Assembly (NCBI RefSeq): GCF_011745365.1
Contig: NW_024468912.1
Coordinates: 4,278,001-4,342,000, forward strand
Direction of reading: 5' to 3'
Length of the DNA: 64,000 nt
Source of the DNA: Cryphonectria parasitica EP155
Lineage: Eukaryota; Ascomycota; Sordariomycetes; Diaporthales; Cryphonectriaceae
Under the pieces are notes generated by a model, which was given only the letters and a program-made list of their open reading frames with translations, was not told the DNA's origin and made no database searches. Below are positions 51,466-61,651 of this stretch, in pieces; within the stretch, counting starts at the first letter, position 1; each line of letters opens with the position of its first letter. The translations under genes and the position numbers were made by a program.

Positions 51466-52374
51466 ATGGACCTGACGCAAGCCGTGCCAGCACCAACCAG
51501 TCGAGACAGAGCCCACATCCAGCTGATCGACGGCACAATCCTCTACGGCCTCCCTGCCACCGATAGGGGACCGTGGCCACCACCAGCAACAACAGGTGGC
51601 CCGGGTCCGCCGGCGCGACTACCAACCATTTGTCACTCAGCCTCCACTTTCTTCGAGCGACATCCAAAGAGTCTATCTGCGCCCGTTGCCATGCCGTCAG
51701 CCTCTGGTGGAAAATTTACGGGCAGTGGCGGATGGGAGGGCCTTCAACTCACGGAGCAAAGAAAGCTACTGCTCCACCCACGCCGAGATTTCTGCTTGAC
51801 CTGTCCTTGTCGCTCACAGCTCACCTCTGAAGAAGCAGGCTGTCTCAGAGGTGATATATGGAGTGGATGTGGGCGGGAAACTGGCTATGTCAGCGAAATA
51901 GCTCCCGTCTGCGAGCTTACAGGCCTGACCAACAGCAGCAGCAATCAGTGGAGGAGGCTTGGCTTCGGGGTTCACCAATCATCAAACATCTCGGACACAT
52001 GGCTCTCGTCCCCTCCTTCCAACTCCCGGCCTTCCTGTGGCAGCTTAATATTCTCCTCCTTCTTTCGGTCCGGTTCCGACTCCGATGCCCCGCCCCCAAG
52101 TGGCAGATTGAACGACGGCGGCGCTGGTCTGTCTGTGTGGGACGAAACAAAGCTGCTGGAGCGGCCTTTCTACAAGCACGAGGAAGAGAGATGCAGCGGC
52201 TCTGAGGAGGAGGAAGAACAAGAAGAGGAGGAAGATGACCTCTCAGAGTTTGACGGTATGACGCTCGAGGAGATCTTGACTGTGTTCCTGGAGACGGTGC
52301 GCGAGACTACAGATGCCATGGACAAGATCCTGGACATGGGCACCGCGGAGGGGACGTCGTTTTCTTCGCTCTGA
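51466..52374 (+). CDS. Hypothetical protein with acidic C-terminus
   Basis: The frame gives 302 residues from the ATG at 51466. Residues 18-35 (DRAHIQLIDGTILYGLPA) and the C-terminal 90 (VWDETKLLERPFYKHEEER, a Glu run, then FDGMTLEEILTVFLETVRET) look like real protein. The middle (about 50-190) is irregular and Cys-rich. Another frame at 51596-51799 reads more naturally there (DYQPFVTQPPLSSSDIQRVY), so an unrecognised intron pair or a frameshift is possible. The Glu tract with a terminal amphipathic helix may mediate protein binding. No family is recognised. Confidence 0.45.
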   Translation: MDLTQAVPAPTSRDRAHIQLIDGTILYGLPATDRGPWPPPATTGGPGPPARLPTICHSASTFFERHPKSLSAPVAMPSASGGKFTGSGGWEGLQLTEQRKLLLHPRRDFCLTCPCRSQLTSEEAGCLRGDIWSGCGRETGYVSEIAPVCELTGLTNSSSNQWRRLGFGVHQSSNISDTWLSSPPSNSRPSCGSLIFSSFFRSGSDSDAPPPSGRLNDGGAGLSVWDETKLLERPFYKHEEERCSGSEEEEEQEEEEDDLSEFDGMTLEEILTVFLETVRETTDAMDKILDMGTAEGTSFSSL

Positions 52375-53253
52375 CCGATGGACTCTACCTGGAATGGGCC
52401 AACTTCTAGCCATGGTCGGCTAAGAGATAAAGAGAGAATGGGGATGTATTTATTGGCCTTCCCAAAGGAAGATAAAGAATATTCATGAGCTAGCCTTTGG
52501 ACTTCTTCGGTCGTCGAAGTCCGGACTGGGTTGAAAACATTGGGTTTGTCTTCATTGAGGTGAAAAGCTAGCCTGGGAAGACGTCTTGACAAGGCTAGAG
52601 GGACTGGTGATAGATGTGATAACCCCGACAAGAAGAAGAAAAAAAAATGCAAATATTCATCCAGAGTTTCGTACCATCCCGCGGTCTGTTGAACCATTTC
52701 GCCGCTTCTCCTCAGTTTGCATTGCAATACCATGCAGTTTTTGCTGAAGACCAAATCCTTTGCTTTTTTCTCTCTCTTCCTCTTTCTGTTCATTCTGAAT
52801 ACTACGAGCTTGTATTCAGTCTAGTGAATATACTAGATATGGAAGGTCTCAGTAAATATAAAAAAGGAACAGTAAATAAGTAAAGCGGCTCTTGTTGCAC
52901 GAGATTCATTAACCAACAGGCACCCACAAATATTTCTAAACTCTTGTCTATATTTAGCATAATACTTGGCAAAGAGCACTGCAATACTACAAGTGCATAT
53001 ATTAGCAGGATGAAGGTGGTTCGGCCAAGTAAAGCGCACGATTGACGACGACATGACCATATGTACGCAATCAATATGTGTGATGAGGCACACTTTTGGG
53101 GTTGCAAAATCAATAGAATTGGTTATGTAACTGAAGAGAAGATTGTCAAGTAATTCTAAGTTCTATACTTATTTCTATACCATATGCCTCATGATTCTTG
53201 ATCTAAGAGCTCTAAAAATCGGTACATTCTCCTAAAATCCCCACCACAAATCC
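52375..53253. other. Convergent AT-rich gap
   Basis: The 3' flanks of two converging genes. The part from 52790 to 53230 is clearly AT-rich compared with its neighbours. It carries no gene and might be a remnant of a mutated repeat, but no inverted repeats were found. Confidence 0.5.
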
Positions 53254-54051
53254 TCAAACCGCCTCCTCCCCCGCCATCTTGACAATCTCACCAGCAACAA
53301 GCTCCGGCTGAGTGAGCACCAACATATGCCCAACCCCCTTCAAGAACACCCTCCGAATAACCCCCCCAGCAGCCCTGGCCCCCTCATGCATCTTCTCCTG
53401 CACATGCGTCGGACAAACCACATCATTCTCCGGGATGATCTGCACGCTCGGGATCTCCTTCCAGGCCTCATACTCCACAGGCCCATCATAGCTATCCGAG
53501 CTGTGCGCCGTCATCATCCCGGCCCACCGCCACCTCGCCTCCTCGTCCTCGACGTCCGAAAACGCCCAGGGAATGGCCTCTTCCTCCAGCGCGGGCATGT
53601 ACCCGCCCGGAACGCCATCCCGCGCGGGCCCCTCGGGCATGGCATCCATAGAAGACATGAAGGCGCGCAGGCTACGGCCCAGGGGAAGCACGAACGAGGC
53701 TATGTACACCACCCCGACCACGGCGGTTGATTTGCCCTGTGCGGCGCGGTCGGCTCGGCTGAGGCCCCGGACGGCTGTGGAGCCTGGGATGCCGGCGTAG
53801 GAGTGGAGGGCGAGGACGACGTTTTGGGCGTGGGCTGAGTCGTCGAGGAGGGAGAGGATGGCTTGGCGGATGTGGGCTGCGTCGTCTGCTGCGGTGGGTG
53901 CTGGTAGGACTGAGCCGTCGTTGGCGGAGGGGAGATTAATGGCTTGGGCGTTGAAGCCTTGGCTGTGGAGAGTGTCGAGGAGGGGGTTGTAGAGGGGAGG
54001 GGTGGCGAAGGAGCCGGGGACGAGTATAATGGATACATTTTGTTTTGCCAT
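53254..54051 (-). CDS. Alpha/beta hydrolase (salicylate-esterase-like fold)
   Basis: Single exon, 265 residues, from ATG 54051. The N-terminal strand and loop VSIILVPGSFATPPLYNPLL carries the oxyanion-loop HG/PG position. The nucleophile elbow is LALHSYAGIPG, where Ser in HSYAG is the expected nucleophile (S-x-x-G). The catalytic Asp probably lies in IIPENDVVCP and the His in KGVGHMLVLTQPE, completing a triad. This pattern is that of the AB hydrolase_6-type plant/fungal esterase group that acts on small esters. There is no signal peptide, so it should be cytosolic. Codon use is GC3-rich. A transposon ends only 94 bp upstream of the ATG, so its native promoter is displaced or rebuilt. Confidence 0.8.
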   Translation of the reverse strand: MAKQNVSIILVPGSFATPPLYNPLLDTLHSQGFNAQAINLPSANDGSVLPAPTAADDAAHIRQAILSLLDDSAHAQNVVLALHSYAGIPGSTAVRGLSRADRAAQGKSTAVVGVVYIASFVLPLGRSLRAFMSSMDAMPEGPARDGVPGGYMPALEEEAIPWAFSDVEDEEARWRWAGMMTAHSSDSYDGPVEYEAWKEIPSVQIIPENDVVCPTHVQEKMHEGARAAGGVIRRVFLKGVGHMLVLTQPELVAGEIVKMAGEEAV

Positions 54052-54145
54052 TGTGGATATATGTAATAGATGTTTTTTTGCTTCTTTTCTTTATCTTTCT
54101 TGTCTAGAGTTGGAGGGAGTCTCTGGAGAACGAAAGCCAACACTA

Positions 54146-54187
54146 CTGTCTGACCCCCCCTTGCCGGACACCCGTACCCGCCGGACA
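54146..54187 (+). repeat. Left terminal inverted repeat (42 bp)
   Basis: Begins CTGTCTGACCCCCCC and ends CGCCGGACA. It is preceded by TA at 54144-54145 and is the exact reverse complement of 56308-56349. Confidence 0.95.
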
Positions 54188-54297
54188 CTAAAATGCGAAA
54201 TGGCCCACACAATTGCCACCTTTTCAAGTATATAGAAATAATTCACTTCAAATCGTATAATAATAATAAATATATCATCGAAATAACCTAAATTTCC

Positions 54298-56054
54298 TCA
54301 TTCCAAATATCTAGTTGGCATACGGCTAGTCCGCCCAGAAGATCGACGAATTGGTAGTGAATCCTTACGTGGAATGTCTGCATTATCGTTCTCAGAGTCC
54401 TTCTCGTCAACCTCGTCTTGAACCTCTACAATATCCTCAGCAGGCAAATCCTCCTCTTCCTGGGCTGTGTTGGCCTCTTCTCCAGCCGAAAGTGCCTCTG
54501 AAATAGTTATAAAGCGTTTGTTAGGATTGGGGATCTTCTTGCGCTTTCGGATCTTCGAAATGGCCTCGTTCTGAGCCTTAAGGGAGGCATTTCGCTGTTG
54601 GAGCAAGATAACCTCAGCTTGGAGGTCTTTAAGGTGATTTGCGATCCTCCTCAACTTGCTGCGTTCATTGTAGCTTCGGTCTCAGCCTATAGCAGTAATA
54701 AACTCATGGGAAATGGGCTTATTCTCCTCGTCCTCCTCCAACTCATCTGCTCCTCGTTTTTGCTTATCCTCCTGGATTTCCTCATGAGATAGAGCTTTAT
54801 AGCGATTAATTGGATAGTTGCCACTATGTCTCCATCCTCCTTTTACTACTTTAGGAGTGATTGCTGCCCTGGCTGTGATGAGATACTGTAGAAAGTTGAT
54901 CTTGTTAACAGGGGCTGAGTCTGTAAGATCTTGCAACTTTTGAAGTTCTTTCTGATAGGCTGCTTTTAGTACAGCAAATATGCTGTTATCTAGTAGCTGG
55001 AGGCTGTGGGAGGTGTATGCGGGGAGAAAGCAAAGGAAAATATTATTCAAGTAGCAAGAAGCTATGAACTCCAGCTGTTTTATATCAGCATATTATCCTC
55101 GAGAAATACCACCTTGAGCTTCAAAAGATCTTAACTTACTGATGTATGGCTATTATGGCTATCTAGGATGAGGAGGATAGCTCGAGATATATCATTCTCA
55201 CGGAGAATATTCATCTGAAGAAGGAAAACATTCTCAAGCTACGCTATCGCGATTTCATTGCTTGTCCAGCTGTTTTGACTGGTAATCACGCGCCAGGTTA
55301 GCACAGACTGCTTCATATCTTCAGAAAACCACTGTTTTTGAAGATCTTTGCTCTTGAAGATGATGTCTGGATCGAGAAGCTGGTCTGTGGCTGTACAGCT
55401 TTCAATGAGAGTAACCCAGCTTCTGTCCTGGCTGCTTTTGAGGAATGCTTTCTTTTTTTCAGAGAATCCAAGGACCAGCGAGTTCAAGCCTATCAAAAGT
55501 ATCAGTTCAGAAGCTCTGAGATAAGGATTCCATAGAAATTTACTATATCCAGTTATAATGCCACCCTCATTCACATTCACTGTAAGCTATGGCTCGATCC
55601 ACCCATATTCCTTCTCGCGAATGTCGAAATACTAGTTAACAGCTTTCGGGGTGAAGGCATCGTATCTGGTGGCTTCCTGGCGAGTGCCTATTTTATGGCG
55701 AATTTGAGGATTTCTCTTCTTGAAGCCCTCTATCCATTTGCAGCCAAGGGCATTGAGATCTCCCTTCTGCTTGAGGAGGGCTCCTACAACACCACGCACA
55801 GCAGAAGCTGATGGAGCATATCCTAGGCTCTCCTACTTGATGATTCATCTCGATATCTTCTTTTCCTCAGTAGTAGAAAGGCGTTGTTGAGATTTCTTTG
55901 CTTCTTGAACTGAGGACCCTGCATGCAGCTGATCTGACAGCGTTTGGGGGGCGATTCCGTGTTTCTTGGCTGATTTTCGTAAAGATAAATGGTTATCTAT
56001 AATATCGAAGAGGGCATCAGCCATATTCTCCTCATTCCAGGCGTGGGAAGGCAT
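54298..56054 (-). pseudogene. Transposase (pogo/Fot1 family), six premature stops
   Basis: From ATG 56054 a single frame runs to 54298 if a 65-nt intron (55139-55075, GTAAGT donor, AACAG acceptor) is removed: 564 codons, normal for Fot1-like transposases. The N-terminus has the psq-type helix-turn-helix (DALFDIIDNHLSLRKSAKKHGI). DDE-region landmarks are NVNEGG, ILDSHNSHTS, LPAYTSHSLQLLD and the ITPKVVKGGWRHSG end. Stops fall at codons 70, 74, 141, 156, 272 and 436. Each is readable as a G:C to A:T change (TGG to TAG/TGA, CAG to TAG, CGA to TGA). The first and third catalytic aspartates appear as Asn (NVNE, NKINF), again G-to-A. There are no frameshifts. The C-terminus has a coiled coil. Confidence 0.9.
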
Positions 56055-56307
56055 TGTGGCTTGCTTGAGGTAGAAGATTGTTGAAGGAAAAGGATCATGG
56101 ATATGAAGACAGGAAGGAATAGATATTAGCTTCCGGCATTGCCAGAATTGCGTCATAAGGCGTCCAGGCATAGATATAAGTATATCAATAGATTCGTTAA
56201 TTAAAGGGCTATCTATCTATCAAAACAGTTTCTGAATAGCTTCAATATTGAGGAAATAATATGTAAGTGAGGATGTTGGTATTTGTATGGCGCTGTCGGA
56301 AATTAGC

Positions 56308-56349
56308 TGTCCGGCGGGTACGGGTGTCCGGCAAGGGGGGGTCAGACAG
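56308..56349 (-). repeat. Right terminal inverted repeat (42 bp)
   Basis: A perfect inverted copy of the left end, followed by TA at 56350-56351. Confidence 0.95.
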
Positions 56350-56351
56350 TA

Positions 56352-57147
56352 GGTCTGCACAGCTGCTCATTGATAGTCGCTTGATTATATACTGGCCCCC
56401 TTGGAAATGACAGACATTTCATGACGATGCCACTGCTGTTGCTGCAATCCTCTTCCGAGCCATCCTTCATCGCAGGATGTTGCTGCGTTTTGATTTGTGC
56501 TTGATAATCAGGTTAAAGCACCCCCGATCTGAGGCTGTATTTATAAGCTAGTGGAGAAGATTCCGAGATATTAAATTGAGGCACAGCTCTTGAGATTCTG
56601 CAAGGAATCCCTGTAAACCAGATTGTTGGCACTTCTCTCTTGGGAGGATTCCATGGCTGACAACATCTGCGGATGTTGTCCGCCGTCTCAAGATCTTAGA
56701 CGGACTCTCGGCTAACTAGTCCTCGCCTGATGAAAGTATGTGCTATCGCGTCTCTGGTCTGAACAGCTGCCGAGGTCTGGGTCTGCGAATGGCCTGCTCC
56801 GAAGGCACCAAATTAATTACTACAAGAGCAGCCCCGCTATTATAACTTCCTGCAGGCAGAGCAATGACCTAGAGATTGAGGGAAATGACTACCTCGAATT
56901 TGTGGCGGTAACAACGGCTGGTCAGTTGCCCTGTACTCGGACTCAATTCATCCGCCTGCGGATGCAGCAAGCTTTGGTTATCGAATGCCTTTTTATAAGG
57001 CGTACGCTCCAGTCCAGGAGGACGGCTGTACTAGTCAACCTTGATCTCTCTCTCTCTCTCACTCTCTCTCTCTCACACACACACACACAAATGGTGCTGA
57101 CATTGTCGATGTCGATTCCCATGTTGTAGGATATGAACCAGAGACAT
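56352..57147. other. Intergenic flank of the transposon
   Basis: No gene is supported. Before the transposon inserted, this sequence adjoined 54143 and would have been upstream DNA of the hydrolase gene. It contains the CT/CA microsatellite listed separately. Confidence 0.5.
57045..57089. repeat. (CT)n then (CA)n compound microsatellite
   Basis: About 30 bases of CT repeats with an interruption are followed by about 8 CA units, immediately 3' of the coiled-coil gene. Confidence 0.9.
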
Positions 57148-58203
57148 TCATTGAACCGGGTCTGAAGGCCTCGCACTGGATGGCACGCTCTCGTCCCCCC
57201 AGACATCCTTGGACTCCTGCTCCACAGCCCTCATGGCGGTAGCAACACCGTCTAGCTTTGCGATGACATCTAGCACGCCCTGGTTGACGCGCTGGAAATA
57301 CCGATCGTTCGCCTTCCTCCTCTCCCTTGCTCGCCTGATATCGCTCTCCGTCTCCTCGTCTAGCTTGCGCCCAAGCTTCTCCGCACCGGTCCCCGCGCTC
57401 CCAGGACGTATGCTTGCTGTGCCGGTAGCAGCACTTCTCACGCCGCCGTCAGCCGTGGCCCCTGTGCCGTCTGTCCTCAGCTCTCCGCCGACCCCAGCGG
57501 TCCCCGTGGACGCCGAGGCGGCGGCAGTAGCAGCAGCAGCAGCAGCAGCAGACGACGCGGTCTCGATGGCCTCGTCGGCCTCGGATCGCGCCCAGGCCTG
57601 TGCGAGCTCGATCTGGGCGGCGCGCAGCTCGGCAAGCTTGCGGTCGTGGTCCGGGCCGAAGACACGCGTGCCGCCGCTGGCCGAGAGTTCAACCTCCTCG
57701 AGCGTCGCCTGCATCTCGGCCCACAGCGCATCGGTCCTATCCGTCGCGCGCGTCGACTCGCGGCGCGCGTACGGGGCTGGGCCCGTCTGCAGCGGTGGCA
57801 GGATGCCTCTGCGCGGGGCGGGAGCAGTGCCTGCTGATAACCCCGTCGTTGCTGTGGTCGTCGTTGTCGCCGTCCTCGATGCAACGCCTGCTCCTCCTCC
57901 TGTTGCTGATGCTGTTCCGCGATCCATTGGTTTCGAGAGCGCTGCGGCTAGAGGGTCGGGTGCGAGCAGGGCGGATGAATTTCGTGCGTGCAGTTGACCC
58001 TGACCTTGACCTTGACCTTGACCTTGGGACGAGGACACACCCGTGCTGACTGACCCCGGACCAGCAACGGCCGTAGATACTAGCGAAACATGTGAAGCTG
58101 CAGGTGAGGGATGCAGGAACAGAGCAGGGGGCGGATTCCTTTGTGGTCTAGGTCTTGCAGATTGGGTCTGCTGCTGCTGCTGCTGCTGGCGTGATTGAGA
58201 CAT
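57148..58203 (-). CDS. Conserved fungal coiled-coil protein (DUF5315-like, possibly BLOC-1 related)
   Basis: Single exon, 351 residues, from ATG 58203. Residues 1-150 are disordered: a Gln run, a GQ repeat (from a CTTGAC-type hexamer at about 57994-58026), and Thr and Ala runs. The conserved parts are WAEMQATLEEVEL with FGPDHDRKLAELRAAQIELAQAWARSE at about 165-215, and ESDIRRARERRKANDRYFQRVNQGVLDVIAKLDGVATAMRAVEQESKDVWG at about 280-335 (each quoted in part). Both should form coiled coils. I associate this layout with a fungal family listed as DUF5315 and loosely with BLOC-1 subunits of endosomal sorting. That link is from memory and uncertain. It is divergent from rps23. Confidence 0.7.
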   Translation of the reverse strand: MSQSRQQQQQQQTQSARPRPQRNPPPALFLHPSPAASHVSLVSTAVAGPGSVSTGVSSSQGQGQGQGQGQLHARNSSALLAPDPLAAALSKPMDRGTASATGGGAGVASRTATTTTTATTGLSAGTAPAPRRGILPPLQTGPAPYARRESTRATDRTDALWAEMQATLEEVELSASGGTRVFGPDHDRKLAELRAAQIELAQAWARSEADEAIETASSAAAAAAATAAASASTGTAGVGGELRTDGTGATADGGVRSAATGTASIRPGSAGTGAEKLGRKLDEETESDIRRARERRKANDRYFQRVNQGVLDVIAKLDGVATAMRAVEQESKDVWGDESVPSSARPSDPVQ

Positions 58204-59108
58204 CTTACCTCATCCCGCTACCAGGACCACGTAAGTAGCGAATGAGATGAGCTGATATGTTCTCTACCGTCTTCAGAGCGTTGCGCGTCCCGCTCCAGTT
58301 GCGTTCCGCGGCGACCTTCCCAAAGGCGGAAAAGAGACCTCGTTGGGGCTGGGGTCCTCTGATATGGCAAGTACAAGGCTGGTGAGATTAGTGTAGGAAT
58401 CTGCGTCATCGACCATATTCTGGGTCCTCTTTGTGAGAAAATAATACGTTGGCTGTTTCAATGATGAGTTGGCTTCAAATGTCACAATTTTTATACGTCA
58501 GTAACGTTGCGAAGTTTGTCGACTTGGCTTTCACATCGCTTTGGTAAGGACGATGGTACGGTGACGTTGAAGGAAGCCGCACTGGCGTTCCGACAGGGAA
58601 CAGGGGAAAAGGGGTTGCCCCGAGCAGCTACGCGCATCTGACTGATAAAGATTTGAGGGTTAGGGTAAGAACTGTCTCGCTTTTCCATAGCATTTATGCC
58701 CTTCAGACGCGCGGTCGTGCAAGTCGAACGCAGAGGGATTGTCTTGAGCCGAAATGGCTCGAGACAACTTCCAGTAGAATATTCATGTTGCATTTTAAGG
58801 GTCTGTTGCGAGGTTGCAGATCCTGAGAATCTGTCTGTATCGCTGCCCATTTGCAACAAAGTGCAATGGTCGGGAGGACGTTACGATTGCAAATGCTCGA
58901 TTGAGTTCCGACGCCATACTTACTGAGTCAGCAAGGTCACGGGACCTGGGATGCACGGACCAGCCAGCTCTTCCCACACAACGCTAGCGCCAAGGGCAAA
59001 CCCGCCTGGACGAATCTGCTCACTGTAGAGAATTTCTTGCGATTTCCTCGACGTCCACCATTCTCTCCACCCCACATCAACCTTCATTCAGCGATCAAGT
59101 CATAATCG
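58204..59108. other. Divergent intergenic region with rps23 promoter
   Basis: It holds the promoters of the coiled-coil gene and rps23. The stretch from 59030 to 59108 is C/T-rich, typical of the first non-coding exon of fungal ribosomal-protein genes. A single GGGTTAGGG-like string near 58655 is not a telomeric array. Confidence 0.55.
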
Positions 59109-59379
59109 GTGAGTACACGGTGCCCTCTCCTTTCCCCCTCCTCTCATCACAGCCCTCACGATCAATTACCCGATTCACGACGAATTCGACCGATCTCTGC
59201 CTCGTGCTGCCCGACAGACGACTTGTTATCGAGCAAAGCTCGCACGTCCTCGACAAATCGACCCACCACCAGCAGTACCAACGACAAGACTCAGACCACG
59301 AAATCCTTCTCAAAATCGCTCAAGAAAGCCCTCTACGAGACACACAAGACTAACCATCTGTTATTTTCTCCACCTATAG
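59109..59379 (+). promoter_or_regulatory. 5' UTR intron of rps23
   Basis: Donor GTGAGT at 59109; acceptor CCTATAG at 59379, nine bases before the ATG. The length is 271 nt. Leader introns are common in fungal ribosomal-protein genes and often support high expression. Confidence 0.65.
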
Positions 59380-59388
59380 CAAGTCAAA

Positions 59389-59996
59389 ATGGGAAAGGGC
59401 AAGCCTAGAGGACTTAACGCTGCGCGCAAGCTGCGCAACAACCGCCGCGAGCAGCGATGGGCCGATAACGGTTACAAGAAGCGTGCCCTGGGCACTGCCT
59501 TCAAGTCTTCGCCCTTCGGAGGTTCCTCCCACGCCAAGGGCATCGTCCTCGAGAAGGTCGGTGTCGAGGCCAAGCAGCCCAACTCCGCTATCCGGAAGTG
59601 CGTCCGTGTCCAGTTGATCAAGAACGGCAAGAAGGTCACTGCTTTCGGTACGAGACACCACCACCACCCCCCTCCTTGTTCCCAAGCACGTGTTAGGATG
59701 ATGGTCTCCGTGCCTCTTTATGTGGTATCGAGAAAGATCCGATGACGCGGGAGGGAAAGGGGAGTAAATGGCGATATTGGGACGAATTGGCTGACATTCT
59801 GTTTCTTCTTTTCTTAGTCCCCAACGACGGTTGCCTGAACTTCGTGGACGAGAACGACGAGGTGCTCCTGGCTGGTTTCGGTCGCAAGGGCAAGGCCAAG
59901 GGTGATATTCCCGGTGTGCGATTCAAGGTCGTCAAGGTTTCCGGTGTCGGTCTGCTGGCTCTGTGGAAGGAGAAGAAGGAGAAGCCTCGCTCTTAG
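59389..59996 (+). CDS. rps23: 40S ribosomal protein S23 (uS12)
   Basis: Two coding exons (59389-59647 and 59818-59996; donor GTACGA, acceptor CTTAG) give 145 residues, exactly the family length. The sequence [15 protein letters not shown] is canonical. [19 protein letters not shown] and VPNDGCLNF are the decoding-centre loops, and the proline that is hydroxylated in eukaryotes lies in KQPNS. The C-terminus is Lys-rich (KEKKEKPRS). uS12 sits at the decoding centre of the small subunit and controls translational accuracy. A probable leader intron precedes the start. Confidence 0.98.
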
Positions 59997-60391
59997 ATGG
60001 TGTTACTGCTGCTCCGGGAATATCGGAAGTGGCGGGGAGAGGAGGACAAAAAGACAGCAAAGGAATGCTCTGGGTTTTTTCGGCGTCAATCAGTGCTTGC
60101 TCTCATCGGCATCTTCACACACAAATCAGGCATGGGGGGTTCTGATTTCTACTCGGTAGCCATGATCGACGAATAAACAGATCATTGCGCCATGAGCACA
60201 GAGAACAAGCGACGTGCGGATATACACACACTCCCGAGGCATTGAGGGGGTAGCGGCGAAACTGCGCCGAGAGGGGGGAGTAAGAGTGGTCGAGGATCGA
60301 CCCGTCAAGGGCAATTCTGTCACATGCAATCTTTTGAATGAGATGATACAAGGTTAGATGATGGTACATTTTCGGTTTGCAAGACCGATGA
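59997..60391. other. Convergent gap, rps23 and coq2
   Basis: This 395-bp stretch should contain both 3' UTRs. Nothing else is visible. Confidence 0.6.
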
Positions 60392-61651
60392 CTACTTCTC
60401 CTCGTGGTCCGTCTCCTCCGCCTTCTGTGTATACTTCAGAGCATAGTCCGCCGCCAATCCAGCACTGATGACCCCACCCGTCAGCCAGCACCCGTTGACA
60501 AACCACCACCAGCAATCCTTGACACTCTGCAGGTTGACCTTCCTGATCATGTACCCCAGCGTGGCGACCGCCCCTCCACAGCTGCCCACAAAGAAGGCCG
60601 GCCCAGCCCCCGCCGCAACCCCAGCAGCGGTCAGGAAGCCCACCTGCACAGCCGCCAGTCCCACCAATAGCCTCTTGGACTGGTCGTGCGCGAGCGCAAT
60701 GCTCTTGATGCCGGCCTTGACATCGTCCCGCGCATCCATGTGCGCGTAGATGAAATCATACAGCACCGTCCACGCCACATTCGACCCATACAGACACGCC
60801 GCAGCCGTCAGCGCCGGCACGCTCGACAGCAGGTCCACGCCCAGCGCAGGGAACCCCATCATGGCGCCCCAGGAGAAGGTGAGCCCCAGGACGAACTGCG
60901 GGTAGTACGTGACGCGCTTCGCGAGCGGGTACGACGCCACGAAGAGGAGGCTCGGGGTGGCGTAGAAGAAGCACTCGAGCGGGAACTGCAGGAGCACGGT
61001 CAGGCCCGCGAGGAGCTGTGCGCCGGTGAAGACGAGGGCCTGGCGCGGGGTCACGGCGCCGCGCGCGATGGGGCGCAGGCGGGTCCGGCGGACGTGCGGG
61101 TCGAGATTGCGGTCCCAGAGGTCGTTGATCGTGCAGCCTGCGCCGCGCATGATGAGGGCGCCGGCGAAGAAGAGCATGGACGTGCCGAGCACGGTGAGGG
61201 GCGGCGTGATGGGGTTCGCGAGCGGCGCGGCGAGGAGGGTGGAGAAGAGGCATGGGAGGAAGAGGTAGTAGGTGCCCGTGGGCTTGTCGAGGCGGACAAG
61301 CTCGGCGTAGGGGACCCAGGAGCGTGGTAGATGCGCGAGGAGGCCGGTCTTGGGCGGTTCGTATGGGATGGGGGCTGGTGTTTGGCCTCCGTCCTCGAGA
61401 CTTGTCGTTGTGTTTGCAGCTGAAGAGGTTGGTCTTGTACTTGTGGATGAGATGTAGGCTCTCAACACAGAACGAGTTTTGACAGCATCGGGGACGCTTC
61501 GCTCAACGTGAGGCCTCGACCTCGGTCTCGATATTATTGTTTGTTGACTATGGCATCTTGCGAGGTTGATGAGTGATCTGGTGCCAGATGAAACGAGGTA
61601 GGCAGGTGTTCTTGCTCGTAGTGCTGCACCTCTGGCGGCGAGTGCACTCAT
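60392..61651 (-). CDS. coq2: 4-hydroxybenzoate polyprenyltransferase, mitochondrial (Coq2)
   Basis: Single exon, 419 residues, from the first ATG (61651; MSALAARGAALRARTPAYLV). The Arg/Ala/Ser-rich start fits a mitochondrial targeting peptide. The UbiA-family signatures are NDLWDRNLD (about residues 176-184) and YDFIYAHMDARDD (about 298-310), the two Asp-rich motifs that bind Mg2+ and the prenyl diphosphate. Also present are RLDKPTGTYYLFLPC and eight or so hydrophobic segments. It joins the polyprenyl tail to 4-hydroxybenzoate in the inner mitochondrial membrane, the first membrane-bound step of ubiquinone synthesis. It is divergent from the JmjC gene. Confidence 0.96.
   Translation of the reverse strand: MSALAARGAALRARTPAYLVSSGTRSLINLARCHSQQTIISRPRSRPHVERSVPDAVKTRSVLRAYISSTSTRPTSSAANTTTSLEDGGQTPAPIPYEPPKTGLLAHLPRSWVPYAELVRLDKPTGTYYLFLPCLFSTLLAAPLANPITPPLTVLGTSMLFFAGALIMRGAGCTINDLWDRNLDPHVRRTRLRPIARGAVTPRQALVFTGAQLLAGLTVLLQFPLECFFYATPSLLFVASYPLAKRVTYYPQFVLGLTFSWGAMMGFPALGVDLLSSVPALTAAACLYGSNVAWTVLYDFIYAHMDARDDVKAGIKSIALAHDQSKRLLVGLAAVQVGFLTAAGVAAGAGPAFFVGSCGGAVATLGYMIRKVNLQSVKDCWWWFVNGCWLTGGVISAGLAADYALKYTQKAEETDHEEK

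Larger units (their letters stand above)
54146..56349 (-). mobile_element. Decayed pogo/Fot1-type DNA transposon
   Basis: A 2204-bp element bounded by perfect 42-bp terminal inverted repeats (beginning CTGTCTGACCCCCCC) and flanked by TA on each side, the target duplication of the Tc1/mariner superfamily. It contains one degenerate transposase gene on the minus strand. The interior is AT-rich relative to flanking genes while the ends are GC-rich and intact. The element cannot encode active transposase but might still be mobilised by a relative supplying transposase in trans. Confidence 0.93.
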
